DNA of 64,000 nt from Plotosus lineatus (lineage: Eukaryota > Chordata > Actinopteri > Siluriformes > Plotosidae), in contig CM045734.1 in assembly GCA_024760905.1 (NCBI GenBank), positions 45,417,064 to 45,481,063 on the forward strand. The letters are read 5' to 3'. How positions within the stretch are numbered: position 1 is the first letter of the stretch; each line of letters starts with the position of its first letter. Under the pieces are notes generated by a model. It did not search any database, was not told the DNA's origin, and saw only the letters and a program-made list of their open reading frames with translations. The translations under genes were made by a program, and so were the position numbers. Below, in pieces: positions 21,513 through 33,300 of this stretch.

Positions 21513-22312
21513 ATATTGGTTCCAGAATTATTGGTACTCCTTGGTTAAAAGGGAAACAATGCTGTTTGTTATTTATTAGCCTAATCCCACTATGAAAATA
21601 TTTTAGGACTGATGATTTGCTGTTAATTGGTGCATGCATCAATGAATTATTGGCACCCCACACAAGTTTGCCTCTCCCTTGACCATCATGACAGCACTAA
21701 GCCTTGATAATGCTTGATAAGATATGAAAAATGTGCAGGGTTCTGAGATCATTCTTCAGTGCAAAGTCTGTCCTGGTCCGCCATGGTTCTGGGCCTGTTA
21801 TTGTGATCTGTTCTCTTTAACTTGCCCCACACGAAACTGGGATGCCCATTTTAAAAGCTGTGATGATTTAAAGCGTAATGGTATTGGTCATCTTTACAGC
21901 ATAATTTGTGTGTAATGTAGTATGTTTATGCAATACAGAGCTTATTTTATCATACTTGACCAAGAAAAGCATGATACCAGGCAATTTTGTTCATAATAAC
22001 TTTATAATGCAACCATCCTTTTTTTTCTTAGATCAAACCAATTACCAGCCTTTACTGGAATAAAGTTGATGTTTTGTCTCATTTGACCACTTACATTTGA
22101 AGCTTTGAAACCCCCATCTTATAAATAAAAATAACACATAAATGTGAGCATGCTTCAGTTTCGTTAGTTTACAAGAATTCTTAAGGGTGCCAATCACTGA
22201 CTGTGTTTTTGTTCAAGTGGATTTTAGAATAAATTTATTTCAATTAGAGTTTCAATTAGAGCCCTTTTACTCAATTTCACACATAGTGCCAATAATTCTG
22301 GAGCTGACTGTA
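21513..22312. mobile_element. Tc1/mariner-like relic with inverted ends
   Basis: The left end contains TTCCAGAATTATTGGTACTC; the right end reads GTGCCAATAATTCTGGAGCTGACTGTA in the inverse (shortened: GCCAATAATTCTGGAGCTGA). These match the familiar CAGTCAGCTCCAGAATTATTGGCAC-type ends of fish Tc1-like elements (recall). The interior is decayed. Confidence 0.65.
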
Positions 22313-22400
22313 TTCTTATTTTATATTTCCAGTTACATTAATCTCTCCCTGTGTGGGTGTTTTTGTGTGTCTGTACGTGAATCATTTTACTTTGAAGCAG

Positions 22401-22572
22401 ATGCCCAGTGCAGATAGCCTTCTGTCCAGCCACAACATGTCCCAGCAATACCGTATGCACTCCTACTATTCTGCAGCCTCCTACCTAAGTCAGGGCTTGG
22501 GCACGGCTGCCTGCATGCCCCCCATTTTCACCCTGGAGGACAACAACATCTGCCCTGAGCCCAAAACAGCAG
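22401..22572 (+). CDS. dmrt1: Dmrt1 exon 4: Tyr/Ser-rich region
   Basis: Enters in phase 0 with [20 protein letters not shown] and continues [52 protein letters not shown] and the YLSQGLG segment are typical of fish Dmrt1. The acceptor is TTTGAAGCAG and the donor G/GTCAGT, leaving one base (phase 1). An in-frame stop lies two codons past the donor (22578-22580). The next exon is 28.6 kb downstream. Confidence 0.93.
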
Positions 22573-24052
22573 GTCAGTGACTTCGTCATTCTCCTGCCCC
22601 CTCCTCTTTTCTATCTCACATACGCACTTATGCCCATATCACTCACAGGCCCATAAAGTTTTATCCAGAGTTTATCAACAGCGTGTGCAAAGTACAACCG
22701 AGGGAGGTTCACTCTGCAAGTCAAGAGTGCCATAAAATTCACACAAATAAATAAATTCAAAAGTAAAACTTTTATTATGGCTATTTGTTCTTAGGTCTTG
22801 GGATTTTAAGTGACATTAGCTGCACATACAGATTCAGAAGTCACACTCTTTTAATACTCTAATTTCTTTATGTTGCAGATATCATAAATTCACATAAGTC
22901 TGACTGGTGGCTGGTTCTGATCTGCCCAGTGCAGATTAATTTATAAATGAATGCTTGAGAAGTTATGTTGACAGAGCCCTTGCATACTTTTTTTAATAGA
23001 CCCAGTGTTCCCCTATCTTCTGAAAGCCTTTACCTGTTCTGGTTTTTGATAAATTTTACAAGGTGCCTACCCATGAGGGTGCCTGTCCCACTGCACTCTC
23101 ACTCCAGGGTGTCCTACGCTCCACTACAGCACAAAAGCACTCCAGTCTGGGTGGTCTCAAAACACTGATCCTAACTGCCCACTTACTGGGTGATAGCAGG
23201 CTGTTTCCTGTGATACATTATGTGAGATCTGCTTGCATGCCAGTGCTAAAAGTGATTTATAAATGAATGCATACATTTAAATTACTGATTCAAATTATAT
23301 AGCTTAGTGTTTAGTTGAAATTTGTTTCTTTTAATTTTCTATTACAGCATACAAGCTTTTTTTGTTTTTACATACCCAGTAAGCACATAATGGACAATGA
23401 CACTCAAACCTTATGCCACAGAGCATAATATATTATGTTCGAAGACAGCAAGGTAATTTATCTAATTTCAATGGTGAATAAACCTTTGACTGTTATGGGA
23501 TATTTTGACAGATCAGGCTATTGGTAAAAATCATAGAAAAACATACAAATCAAGGCTAGTATTCTAAATCCTGTGACAAATGCTAGTGTGCTGATAATTC
23601 TCTGCATGGCTAGCTTGGAATAGCTGCCATAGGCCTAATTTTCATATAATGCATTTTTTTCTGAGTACAGATGAGATATTTGTGTGCATTGGGCGGCATC
23701 CTATGTTTCCTATATGATGTGATTAATTTATCATCTTACAACTTTCTTTCTTTCATCTTACAACATATTTCATTAATACATAAGAGATATTTCAAGTGTA
23801 ACCATTTAGGAAATTATATTAACTTGAACTGTTGTGAAATAAAATGGCTTATCAAAATAAGTCAGTTTTGCTTTGCTTGACCCAATCTACCCTTTTCTGA
23901 TGTTCTTTATTAGGAGTATCATGGCCATAAACTTATATGCATGGCCAGTCTGCTATGGCTAGAAAGCACTACAGGGAGTTGCCTCCTATTGTAGTGTGGT
24001 CTAGAATAGCACTCAGATTGTATACCCTTTCTTTTATTATTATTTCAACCAC

Positions 24053-24056
<4 letters not shown>
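22573..24056 (+). other. dmrt1 intron 4, first part
   Basis: No exon or recognised element. 23060-23230 is less AT-rich than its flanks. Confidence 0.45.

Positions 24057-24086
<30 letters not shown>
24057..24086. repeat. (AT)n microsatellite
   Basis: Uninterrupted AT dinucleotides. Confidence 0.9.
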
Positions 24087-24092
<6 letters not shown>

Positions 24093-24299
24093 AAAACCCC
24101 TGTAATTTTCAGCTGTATTTACTCGGTGCAACTGGGAACCGCCAAATGAAATCTCTAATGAAAGTTCAGAAAACTTGAGTTTGTTAAAGGATAATCCCAT
24201 GTGTCTGTACTTTTTGGAAATGTTTTGGTTTGAATACAGCCATGTCTGCTGGGATATTTCACTTTTAACTTGAACATCTAATCTGCACAATATTACTCA

Positions 24300-25200
24300 C
24301 TCCTCTTTATAGATTTGTTCATGCTCAGTCAGATTGTATGGTGACTGTTGGTGGACTGCAGCCTTCAAGCCATGCCACAGATTTTCAATAATGTTTAAAT
24401 CTCAGCTCTGATGAGTTCACAAAAGGGCATTCACCTTTTGCCCCTTCAGCTACCGTGTGCTTCAAGTCATTGTCATGTCATGTTCTTCCCACTGTGAACT
24501 TTCTGACAGAGGGTAGCAGGTGCTTCTCAATAATTTGATGGCATTCTGAAGGTATTTTGCAACATTTATTTTTCTTTCTATCGTAACAAGTGCCCCGGTC
24601 TTGTTGCAGAGAAACTCTCCCACAACAGGCTGCTTTACTGTACCCAAAGCTTTAATGCTGATATGGTGTTCTTTGGATGATAAGCTCTAATGGCGTTCTG
24701 CCTGATATACCATTTGGTGTTGTGACCAAATAGTTCAACTTTGGTCTCACTTGACCATAGCCTTTTTTTTTGTGAGCCTCAGAATCTCAATTGAAACTTG
24801 AGAAATGGTATTTTTCTTGCAGCCTTCCCATACAAGCCAAAGTTTCAATAGTTGGCCTGAATTGAGAAGGGTAATAGTCGCGTCAAAAACACTTTCTGCT
24901 TCTTGATTATGGGCAGTACTGTGCTTATAAGAATTGAGCAAACCTTTGAAGCATTTGCATATTCATTTACTGCTTGCCTACAGTTTTCTCCTTGTGATCT
25001 TTGACAGTGCCTTGCCACTTGTGTTTGGGCACAGGACTGCTTTAGGATTTGTTTTATTTGTGCTGAACTAATCAAAAATCATTGCAGTTGATCATAGGTG
25101 GAAGCCAATTAGCTTACTCTGCAGTGGTGAGTGTGATTGATTACACCTGATTGAATGAAAAATTTTTTAAGAGGGGTTCTACTCTGTTGATGCTTAAAAA
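24300..25200 (-). mobile_element. Decayed Tc1/mariner-type transposon, minus strand
   Basis: Segments such as CACAGATTTTCAATAATGTTT, TCAAGTCATTGTCATGTCATG, GTTCAACTTTGGTCTCACTTGACCA (shortened) and GCTGCTTTACTGTACCCAAAG resemble the antisense of transposase genes of abundant fish Tc1-like elements (recall). No intact frame and no clear terminal repeats were found. Confidence 0.5.
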
Positions 25201-25209
25201 ATGGGGTTC

Positions 25210-25600
25210 ATGTTTTCTTATACCCACTCTACCTAGAGGCCATACCACAAGATGTATACACAGATAGACTGCAAATTAGCCTCTACTAAAGTGATGGAAT
25301 GTGTGGGGAAGTAATGAATCTGTTCATGATCCAAAACATATGAGCTCATTGTCAAGCATGGTGGAGTGTAGTGGCTTGATCTTGCATGGCCGCTTTTGGA
25401 ACGGTACCATTAATCTTTATTTCTTCAGCCTTGGAGGTTATTTCTTTCAGTGAGGTATGTCAGTACTTTTGCCATTAAGCAGATTTGGGAAAACCTACCA
25501 GCCTGATTTCCATGAAACGTGGTGGAAGCGTGTAACACAGACCAAGAAAACCCCCTTTACAGTTTAGAACAAATCTGAATCCCTGGGTGGATCAATGATT
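25210..25600 (+). mobile_element. Decayed Tc1-like fragment, plus strand
   Basis: Contains GTCAAGCATGGTGGAGTGTAGTGGC and CTTGCATGGCCGC (each given in part), resembling the conserved middle of Tc1-like transposases where KHGGGS and a following W/G-rich stretch are coded. Frameshifted and endless. Confidence 0.4.
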
Positions 25601-25960
25601 TTCACTAACACTGCGAGATATATGGCCGTTGCATGGTATTTGTCCTTTGCAGTGGTCTGTGCTTAATGTAGGTCTCAACTCTAGTAAATGGCATTAAAGT
25701 TCAGTAGAGGGTATATACTTTGGCACATGGCACATGCCACCCTCATATGGACGAATTTCCAAAGCAAATTGCACATAGCTGCAGGGCAAACTGCAAACAG
25801 TGATTCTCTTAAATTAAAGGCAGTTGGGCTCATTTTTCTATACAGTCTTCCAAAGAAACAATGATGCATAGACAAGACATATGTCAAGGATTTGGCTTTA
25901 TCTATCAATATTTTTATAAAACAAAACCCACTGTATATGAGCAATATAATAGTCATAATA

Positions 25961-26698
25961 CAAGCAAACCTCGGTTTCCGGTTTGTTTGAATTTTGGATC
26001 TATTTTTCCCCATTACAAGTAATGTAAATGGTCTTAATCCGTTCTGTCGTCTTTTGAACAGAAGCTTTACAGTACCGTTACTTGTACCCTAGGTCTGCAA
26101 ATTAAGTGAAAAATTATTGAATACAGTACACGAAAATAAAAAGCACAGTAGAGTTAAAGCATAAGAACAATAAAGATAGGAATTTTTACCTTTGTGGTGG
26201 TCAGCAGTTGGCATACGTAAATGTTGGAGAGGGAGAGAGGAGGAGGATCCCCTTCCATAACAGCTTCAGGTGAATTAGCCAAAGGTGTTTTTTCTCTTGC
26301 TACTCTCTTTGGCGTGGATGGCTCTTCTTCAGGATGTCCCTTTCTTTTCTTGAAGAACTTTGTAACGTGGCTTGTTTCTGCCTTCTTTGCAAAACCTTAT
26401 GGAAGTGGCTCATGACCTCATCGTTAAAGGTGTTCACTGCTTTTCCAGCTTTAGCTTTATCAGGCTGATACAGCCCAACAACTGCTGGACTTCTGTAAAG
26501 CGTGTATTTCCCCTCCCTCTCGGTCCAGTTTTTTTTCTCGTTTTTGCTTGACTTTTCTTGGCTTTTCTCGCGCTTGTTTCGCATTTGGCTTCCGAATTTT
26601 GTTTGACTTCTGGGACAAAAAAAAAAAAAATCAAATTTTTTTTGGTTGAATACCTATTTGTTCAATGTCTAAAGCGTTCGAGAACCGAGGTTTGCTTG
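25961..26698. mobile_element. TA-flanked pogo/Tigger-like element K
   Basis: Ends CAAGCAAACCTCGGTTTCCG and CGAGAACCGAGGTTTGCTTG are inverted copies bordered by TA (25959-25960, 26699-26700). The minus strand has an open stretch (26300-26584) with NTFNDEVMSHFHKVLQRRQK followed by QATLQSS, which could be the decayed C-terminus of a pogo/Tigger transposase; this is a weak call. It abuts element E, sharing the TA. Confidence 0.7.
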
Positions 26699-26700
26699 TA

Positions 26701-27339
26701 CAGGTGTATCTCACCTTACAAAATTAATTCGTTCCAGAGCCTTTTTCTTAACCTGGCTTTTTCGTAAATTGAACCGCATTTTATGTGTAAAACGTGGGAT
26801 TCGTTCCAAGGCTCCCAATACTACCCCCTAAATCCTTTAAAAATTATAAAAGCATATCTTTTAAGACCTCCTCCTGCTTCAATATCGTACCGATGGTAGA
26901 CGGGTTTGGCCATATTCCTTTGCAATATCACTCAACCGCATGCCACGAGCCCACTTCTTCTTTTCACTCGCACCGGGAATCACACGCGTGTGTTGACCAT
27001 GTCTTCTTAGCAGAGTTATAATCCTACAAATGTTTATGGAAGGTTAAAAGCCTGAGTCAAAAAATAAAGCAAGAAACTCATGAAACAACAGTAACACTGT
27101 CCTTTACATGAAAAGCATTATGGGAGATGCAGCTCCATAATAGCCAATGGGAGGGAGCTGTGTCATGCCTCCTCGCCAATGGGAGGCCAGCGGGGGCGGG
27201 ATGTTGGAAGGTAGCTGCGTTATCCTTCCTAGCCAATGGGAGGCCAGCGGGGCGGGATGTTTGAAGATAGTCAATGAGAGAGCAGCTTGTGCAATGTTTG
27301 AATGGCACGTTTGGCACGTTTCATAACTTGTTTCGTATA
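26701..27339 (-). mobile_element. pogo-like element E, split by element F
   Basis: Begins CAGGTGTATCTCACCTTAC after TA and shares AATTCGTTCCAGAGCC, CGTTCCAAGGCTCCC and the CAATGGGAGGCCAGCGGGG segment with the copies at 39965, 41318 and 47922. The minus strand holds the remnant of a CENP-B-type helix-turn-helix region near 26870-26980. At GTTTCGTATA it is broken by element F (27340). Its own right end was not found beyond F. Confidence 0.65.
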
Positions 27340-28194
27340 CAGTAGGCCCTTGACTACTCGCGATTTGAGTATTCACGGACTGCCGAGCAGCTCGCACGTG
27401 ATTCAAATTCCTGCTGATTGGTTGAGGTGATGTAATTCACGATGGTTCAATTCCCGTCCTGACTGTGGATCAAGAAAATCCGCATGTTATTGACGTGGTT
27501 TTAAACCTTATGTATGATATTACATGTGCTAAAATCTTCTTTCCCTTTCGGCCTTTCCCTTTTTCTCAGGGGTCGCCACAGCGAATCATTTGATTCGCAT
27601 CTCTGATTTGGCATAGGTTTTCACATCGGATGCTCTTCCTGACACAACCCTTTAGCAAGAAGCAGACACACACTGACGGCTATGCAGCTACTCTTGACAA
27701 AAGTCAGCAATGGTTCTTTTACATGAACCTCTCACCATAGAAGGTGAGAGACATGGCTGGCCTTTGATAACCCAGCTAGCGGCACTGGGGGATTACATAC
27801 ACTAAAATATGCTTCTTAAATACATTCTATAGACAGTCTTACTAATTAATACAGTACTTTAATTTTGCAGTGTGATAATATTTATTATTAAATAAAGCGC
27901 TTAGGCTCCTTACTAGAAGCTGGAGAAGATGCAGGGCATTCAAGTTTGAGTAAATAATAATTAAAAACACACTAAAAAAATGTGAATTCACAATTCAAGG
28001 AGTCACGTGAATGATATGTATGCAAAGGAGAAAAAAAAAGAGGTGTACACATAATCTGCAACCAATCAGCAGGAGAGAGAAACAAAAGCTCTCTGCCATT
28101 GGCGAAGTTTGAATCATGTGCCAGTTACTTCAGGGTTTGTCTGCGAGTATGCGGGGGCACGAGCGCTGAACTGCAAATGGTCAAGGGCCTATTG
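27340..28194. mobile_element. pogo-like element F with an inserted SINE
   Basis: Ends CAGTAGGCCCTTGACTACTC and the complement of AATGGTCAAGGGCCTATTG are inverted copies, bordered by TA (27338-27339; 28195-28196). The interior resembles G (CTGATTGGTTGAGGTGATGT) and J (CACTAAAATATGC, ATTCTATAGACAGTCTTACT). A SINE-A copy sits inside at 27535-27791. Confidence 0.75.
27535..27791 (-). mobile_element. SINE-A copy, 5' truncated, RTE-type tail
   Basis: On the minus strand the core GGTTATCAAAGGCCAGCC is followed by AGAACCATTGCTGAC, CATCCGATGTGAAAACC, GAATCAAATGATTCGCTGTGG and GAAAAAGGGAAAGGCCGAAAGG (in part). Target duplication: ATTACATGTGCTAAAA (27519-27534) and ATTACATACACTAAAA (27792-27807), 14 of 16. 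The tRNA head is absent. Confidence 0.88.
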
Positions 28195-28222
28195 TATGTA
28201 TATCGATATCTATCTATTTAGC

Positions 28223-28229
28223 CGTGTGT

Positions 28230-28297
<68 letters not shown>

Positions 28298-28327
28298 CAT
28301 TATATATAATATGGGTATATATATATA

Positions 28328-28388
<61 letters not shown>

Positions 28389-28390
28389 AT
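28223..28390. repeat. (GT)n-(AT)n compound microsatellite
   Basis: A GT tract at 28223-28260 runs directly into AT tracts at 28261-28294 and 28332-28388. Confidence 0.95.
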
Positions 28391-28877
28391 ATGGGTCTGT
28401 TCACGATACTGTTACATTGTCCAACTACCAAACTTAAATAAATATTTACATGTTCGAATTTATTTGTGAATCAATGCATCAAAATCTTTAGTGCATCCCT
28501 CGGAGATATCATGTCAAAATATGTAAATATGGTGAACATAGATTTTGAAATAATTCAAGTACTATAAATACTAATAGTATATACCTTTTTTATGCTGAAG
28601 TTTTGTGACAAGAGAAAGATATCAAGATTTTCTCATCTCGTTGAGCCTCTGCTACGGTCTCCACAGGTCCAATATCAACATGAATCGAAGCACAGGTGCC
28701 GCACAATGAACCACGAAATTTACATGTGCATGGCAAAATTGGTAAGCACCAGACTTAAAGCGGGATGGATAATATACGTAACTTTTCCTGTCCACATTAC
28801 ATGGTGTATCTTGTGCACCCACCGATCACTGATGGATTGGCATTTATTTACTATAGATAATAGAGAGGGCAATGTAG
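28391..28877. other. Unassigned dmrt1 intron 4 sequence
   Basis: AT-rich, no recognisable element or coding signal. Confidence 0.4.
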
Positions 28878-29976
28878 GGGCAGTGGTGGTCTAGTGGTAG
28901 GGTGCAGAATCGCTGATCCTAAGGTTGGGGGTTCGAGTCCCCACAGGGTTGTCACTGCCCCCTCAGTGCAGCTTAACTGGGTTATCAAAGGCGGGCCATT
29001 TCCCTCACTGTGTATGGTGAGAGGCATGTAAAAAAACCATTGCTGATTTTCGTAAAGAGTAGCTGCAAAGCCGTGAGCGTGGTTCTATCCCTTGCTAAAA
29101 GGGTTGTCACAGAAAGGGCATCCGACGTAAAAACCTATGCCAAATCAAATGTGCAAATTCAGTGGTTCTTAAACTTGTTGGAGTTACTGAACCCCACCAG
29201 TTTCATATGCTTATTCACCGAACCCTTCTTTATTGAAAAATAATCCCCCCCCCCAAGACATAGGTTTTTACTGGGACACCAACTGTGCATTACCATCACT
29301 GTGTTCAAAGAACAAAACCAATACAATGATGAACTCCGCCCATCAAAACTACGTACTTACATTTTTATGTGAGGTGTGCATCCGAGTGCGTGCACGCGCA
29401 TCTGTATTTGTGTGTATTTATATTTTATTTACATCTTATGCATTATTTTTAATGTATAATTGTGATAAGCATTTATAGCATTGAATATGTATTTATTGAT
29501 ATTGTATACACATAGACATGTATGTGTACATCAGTCTGCGGGGGTTGATCCTACTTCACAAATCATGCAGATAGGAAGTTGACTAGCATCACGTTTCGTG
29601 ATATATGTGAATCCATGTTGTACATATTTGTCCGACCACTTTCTTTTTTTTGCTCAACATAGTAAGGATTAAAACATTCAGAAAGAAATCACACAACATA
29701 CCATCACAACAGTTACAAGTTGACTGAGCGCACCAAATTTCCTGCAGCTCAGATTGGCCAAGCAATGTAGCGTGATCACCCGCTGCCAATGATGGCCAAG
29801 CGGGGCGTGTCATCATGAATATGAGTCGGGTGTGTGTCTTGACCTCCTCCAAACCCCTGAGACTGACTCGCCGAACCCCGAGGGTTCGATCGAACCCAGG
29901 TTAAGAACCACTGCGAATCAGATGATTCGCTGTGGCGACCCCTGAGAAAAGGGAAAAGCCGAAAGGAAAAGAAGAC
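28878..29976 (+). mobile_element. SINE-A copy split by a hAT insertion
   Basis: The first part (28878-29159) has the head GGTCTAGTGGTAGGGTGC with B box GGTTCGAGTCC, the shared core, and GGCATCCGACGTAAAAACC up to GCCAAATCAAATGTGC. The second (29914-29976) resumes GAATCAGATGATTCGCTGTGG and the RTE-like tail ending GAAAGGAAAAGAAGAC. Between them lies the hAT element. The two halves together give a typical SINE-A. Confidence 0.9.
29160..29913. mobile_element. hAT-type non-autonomous element inside a SINE
   Basis: Ends CAGTGGTTCTTAAAC and GGTTAAGAACCACTG are inverted copies of hAT (Charlie-like) type. Flanks show an imperfect repeat (CAAATT before, CGAATC after); a clean 8-bp duplication is not evident. 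The middle (about 29339-29540) carries the ATTTACATCTTATGCATT and ATTGAATATGTATTTATTG segments found in pogo-like family D. GAACCCCGAGGGTTCGATCG near the right end is itself palindromic. Confidence 0.8.
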
Positions 29977-30320
29977 AACAGAGAAAAGTTGACCATGTCA
30001 ACCACTATCAATTGGCACAGTGTAACTAATGACACAATTATTAGCTGAAGCTATTATTAGTGAATAGAAGGCTATTCATTATGTCCATGTTCCTGACTTT
30101 TTGAGTTGTCCTACTGATAAATTGATGATGATACTTCTCCAAGGAATATTATCCTGAATGTACCAGGATTTAATGCATATTGGCCTTATACATTAAAAAT
30201 GGGAAAAACTACATCATCTAAATCTGCAGAACATGCCAAAGGTCAATGTCGCCAATTTCAGTACCATTTTCGTGATCAGACTCATATCTATCTGTCTGTA
30301 TGTAGGTATGTGTGTGTATG

Positions 30321-33300
30321 CAGCCATGAGGGGGGCACAAACCAGTGTCTCTCCCTCACGCTGGTCCCAAGCCCGGATAAATGCAAAGGGTTGCATCAGG
30401 AAGGACATCCGGTGTAAAACAAATGCCAAATAAAATATGCGAATCACAAGACAGAATGTCATACCCGATCGGTCGAGGCTCGGGTTAACAACGACCGCGA
30501 TCAGAACCAACAGGGTGCTGGTGGAAATTGGATGACTGTTGGTTGAAGACGTCGAAGAAGGAGAGGCGGGAGGCGTGTCCGTAGGCAGAGAGAGAAGATG
30601 AAAGGCATAAGTCTAGGACTGAAAGTAGGGACTTTGAATGTTGGAACTATGGCAGGAAAAGGACAAGTGCTGGCTGACATGATGCAGAGGATGAAGGTGG
30701 ACATACTGTGTGTTCAGGAGACCAGGTGGAAAGGTAGCAAGGCTAGAAGCGTAGGAGCAGGGTTTAAGCTGTTTTTTCATTGTGTGGATGGGAAGAGAAA
30801 TGGAGTAGGAGTCATCTTGAAGGAGGGGTTGGTCAGGAATGTTCTAGAAGTGAAAAGAGTGTCAGACAGAGTGATGAGTCTCAAGTTAGAAATTGAAGGC
30901 ATGATGTTCAATGTTGTTAGTGCTTATGCCCCACAGGCAGGATGTGAGCTAGAAGAGAAGGAGAGATTCTGGAGTGAGTTAGATGAAGTGATGCAGAGTA
31001 CTCCCAGAGGTGAAAGAGTGGTTATTGGTGCAGACTTCAATGGACATGTTGGTGCAGGTGACAGAGGGGATGAGGAAGTGATGGGCAGGTTTGGTATCCA
31101 GGACAGGAACACATCAGGACAGATGTTCATCGATTTTGCAAAAAGGATGGAAATGGCTGTGGTAAATATTTTCTTCAAGAAGAAACAGGAGCATAGGGTG
31201 ACTTATAAAAGTGGGAGTAGGAGCACACAGGTAGACTACATCTTGTGTCGGCGATGTAATTTGAAGGAAACCAATGACTGCAAAGTAGTAGTGGATGAGA
31301 GTGTTGCCAAACAGCATAGGATGGTGGTATGCAGGATGACACTGATGGTGAGGAAGGTGAAGAAGGCAAAGGCAGAGCAGAAGACAAAGTGGTGGAAGTT
31401 GAAAAAGGAAGAGTGTCGTGTTGTCTTCAAGGAGGAGTTGAAACAGGCTTTGGGTGGTCAGGAAGTGCTTCCAAATGACTGGACAACCACAACAAATGTG
31501 ATCAGGGACACAGGTAGGAGAGTACTTGGTGTGTCCTCTGGAAGGAAAGTAGATAAGGAGACTTGGTGGTGGAATGAGGAAGTGCAGGAGTGTGTACAAA
31601 GGAAGAGGTTAGCTAAGAAGAAGTGGGACATTGAGAGGACCGAAGAGAGTAAACAGGAGCGCAGGGAGACGCAGCGTAAGGCGAAAGTAGCAGTGGCTAA
31701 GGCCAAACAGAGGGCGTATGATGACTTGTATGATAGGTTGGACAGTAAAGAGGGAGAAAATGATCTATACAGGTTGGCACAGCAGAGAGATAGAGATGGG
31801 AAGGATGTGCAGCAAGTTAGATTAATTAAGGACAGAGTGGGAAACATATTGACTGATGACAGAAGTGTGCTGGGAAGATGGAAAGAGTACTTTGAAGAGC
31901 TGATGAATGAGGAAAATGAGAGAGAAAAAAGTAGAAGGGGTGACCGTTGAGGAGCAGGAAGTAGCAAAGATTAGTAAGGGTGAAGTGAGGAGGGCACTGA
32001 AGAGGATGAAAAATGGAAAGACAGTTGGTCCTGATGATATACCTGTGGAGGTATGGAAGTGTCTATGCGAAGTAGCAGTAGATTTTCTGACAAGAACATT
32101 CAAAAAGGTCCTAGAGAGTGAGCAGATGCCGGAGGAATGGAGAAGTGTGCTGGTGCCCATTTTTAAGAACAAGGGAGATGTGCAGTGTTGCGGCAACTAC
32201 AGGGGGATAAAGTTGATGAGCCATACGATGAAGTTATGGGAAAGAATAGTGGAAGCTAGACTAAGGGCAGAGGTCAGCATTTGTGAGCAACAGTTTGGTT
32301 TCATGCCAAGAAAGAGCACCACTGATGCAATGTTTGCTTTGAGGATGTTAATAGAGAGGTACAGAGAAGGTCAGAGGGAACTGCATTGTGCCTTTGTGGA
32401 TCTGGAAAAAGCATATGACAGGGTGCCGAGAGAAGAACTGTGGTATTGCATGAGGAAGTCTGGAGTGGCAGAGAAGTATGTTAGAGTGGTGCAGGACATG
32501 TATGAGAGATGTAAGACAGTGGTGAGGTGTGCTGTCGGCGTGACAGAAGAATTCAAGGTAGAGGTGGGACTGCATCAAGGATGAGCTCTGAGCCCCTTTT
32601 TGTTTGCAATGGTGATGGACAGGCTGACAGACGAGGTTAGGCAAGAATCTCCATGGATTATGATGTTTGGAGATGACATTGTGATCTGTAGTGAGAGCAG
32701 AGAAAAAGTGGATGAAAATCTAGAGAGGTGGAGGTATGCCCTGGAAAGGAGAGGAATGAAGGTTAGCCACAGAAAATCAGAATACATGTGTATGAATGAC
32801 AAGGACCCAACAGGAACAGTGAGGTTACAGGGAGCAGAGATAAGGAAGGTGGAGGATTTCAAGTACTTAGGCTCAACAATCCAGAGCAACGGAGAGTGTG
32901 GAAAAGAGGTGAAGAAGCGTGTGCAGACAGTTTGGAATGGTCGGAGAAAAGTGTCCGGTGTGATAGGAAGGTATCGGCAAGAATGAAAGGAAACGTGTAC
33001 AAGACGGTGTTGAGGCCAGCGATGTTGTATGGTTTAGAAACAGTGGCCCTGGGGAAAAGACAGGAGGCAAAGCTGGAGGTAGCAGAGATGAGTGTTGAGG
33101 CTCTCTTTGAGAGTAACGAGAATGGATAGGAACAAGAATGAGCACAACATAGGGACAGCACATATAAGACGTTTTGGAGACTAAGTCAGAGAAGCTAGAT
33201 TGAGATGGTTTGGGCATGTACAGAGGAGGGATAGTGAGTATATTGATAGTAGGATGCTGAGGTTGGAACTACCATGCAGAAGGTCTAGAGGAAGACCAAA

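Noticed and set aside
26221..26415. Plus-strand frame inside element K as a gene
   Set aside because: No domain; lies within a TA-flanked inverted-repeat element whose coding remnant, if any, is on the other strand.
28224..28469. Proteins made of repeated Tyr/Ile/Val/Cys (also 10484-10828, 39786-40031, 50197-50577 and 60074-60396)
   Set aside because: Translation of AT, GT and AC microsatellites.
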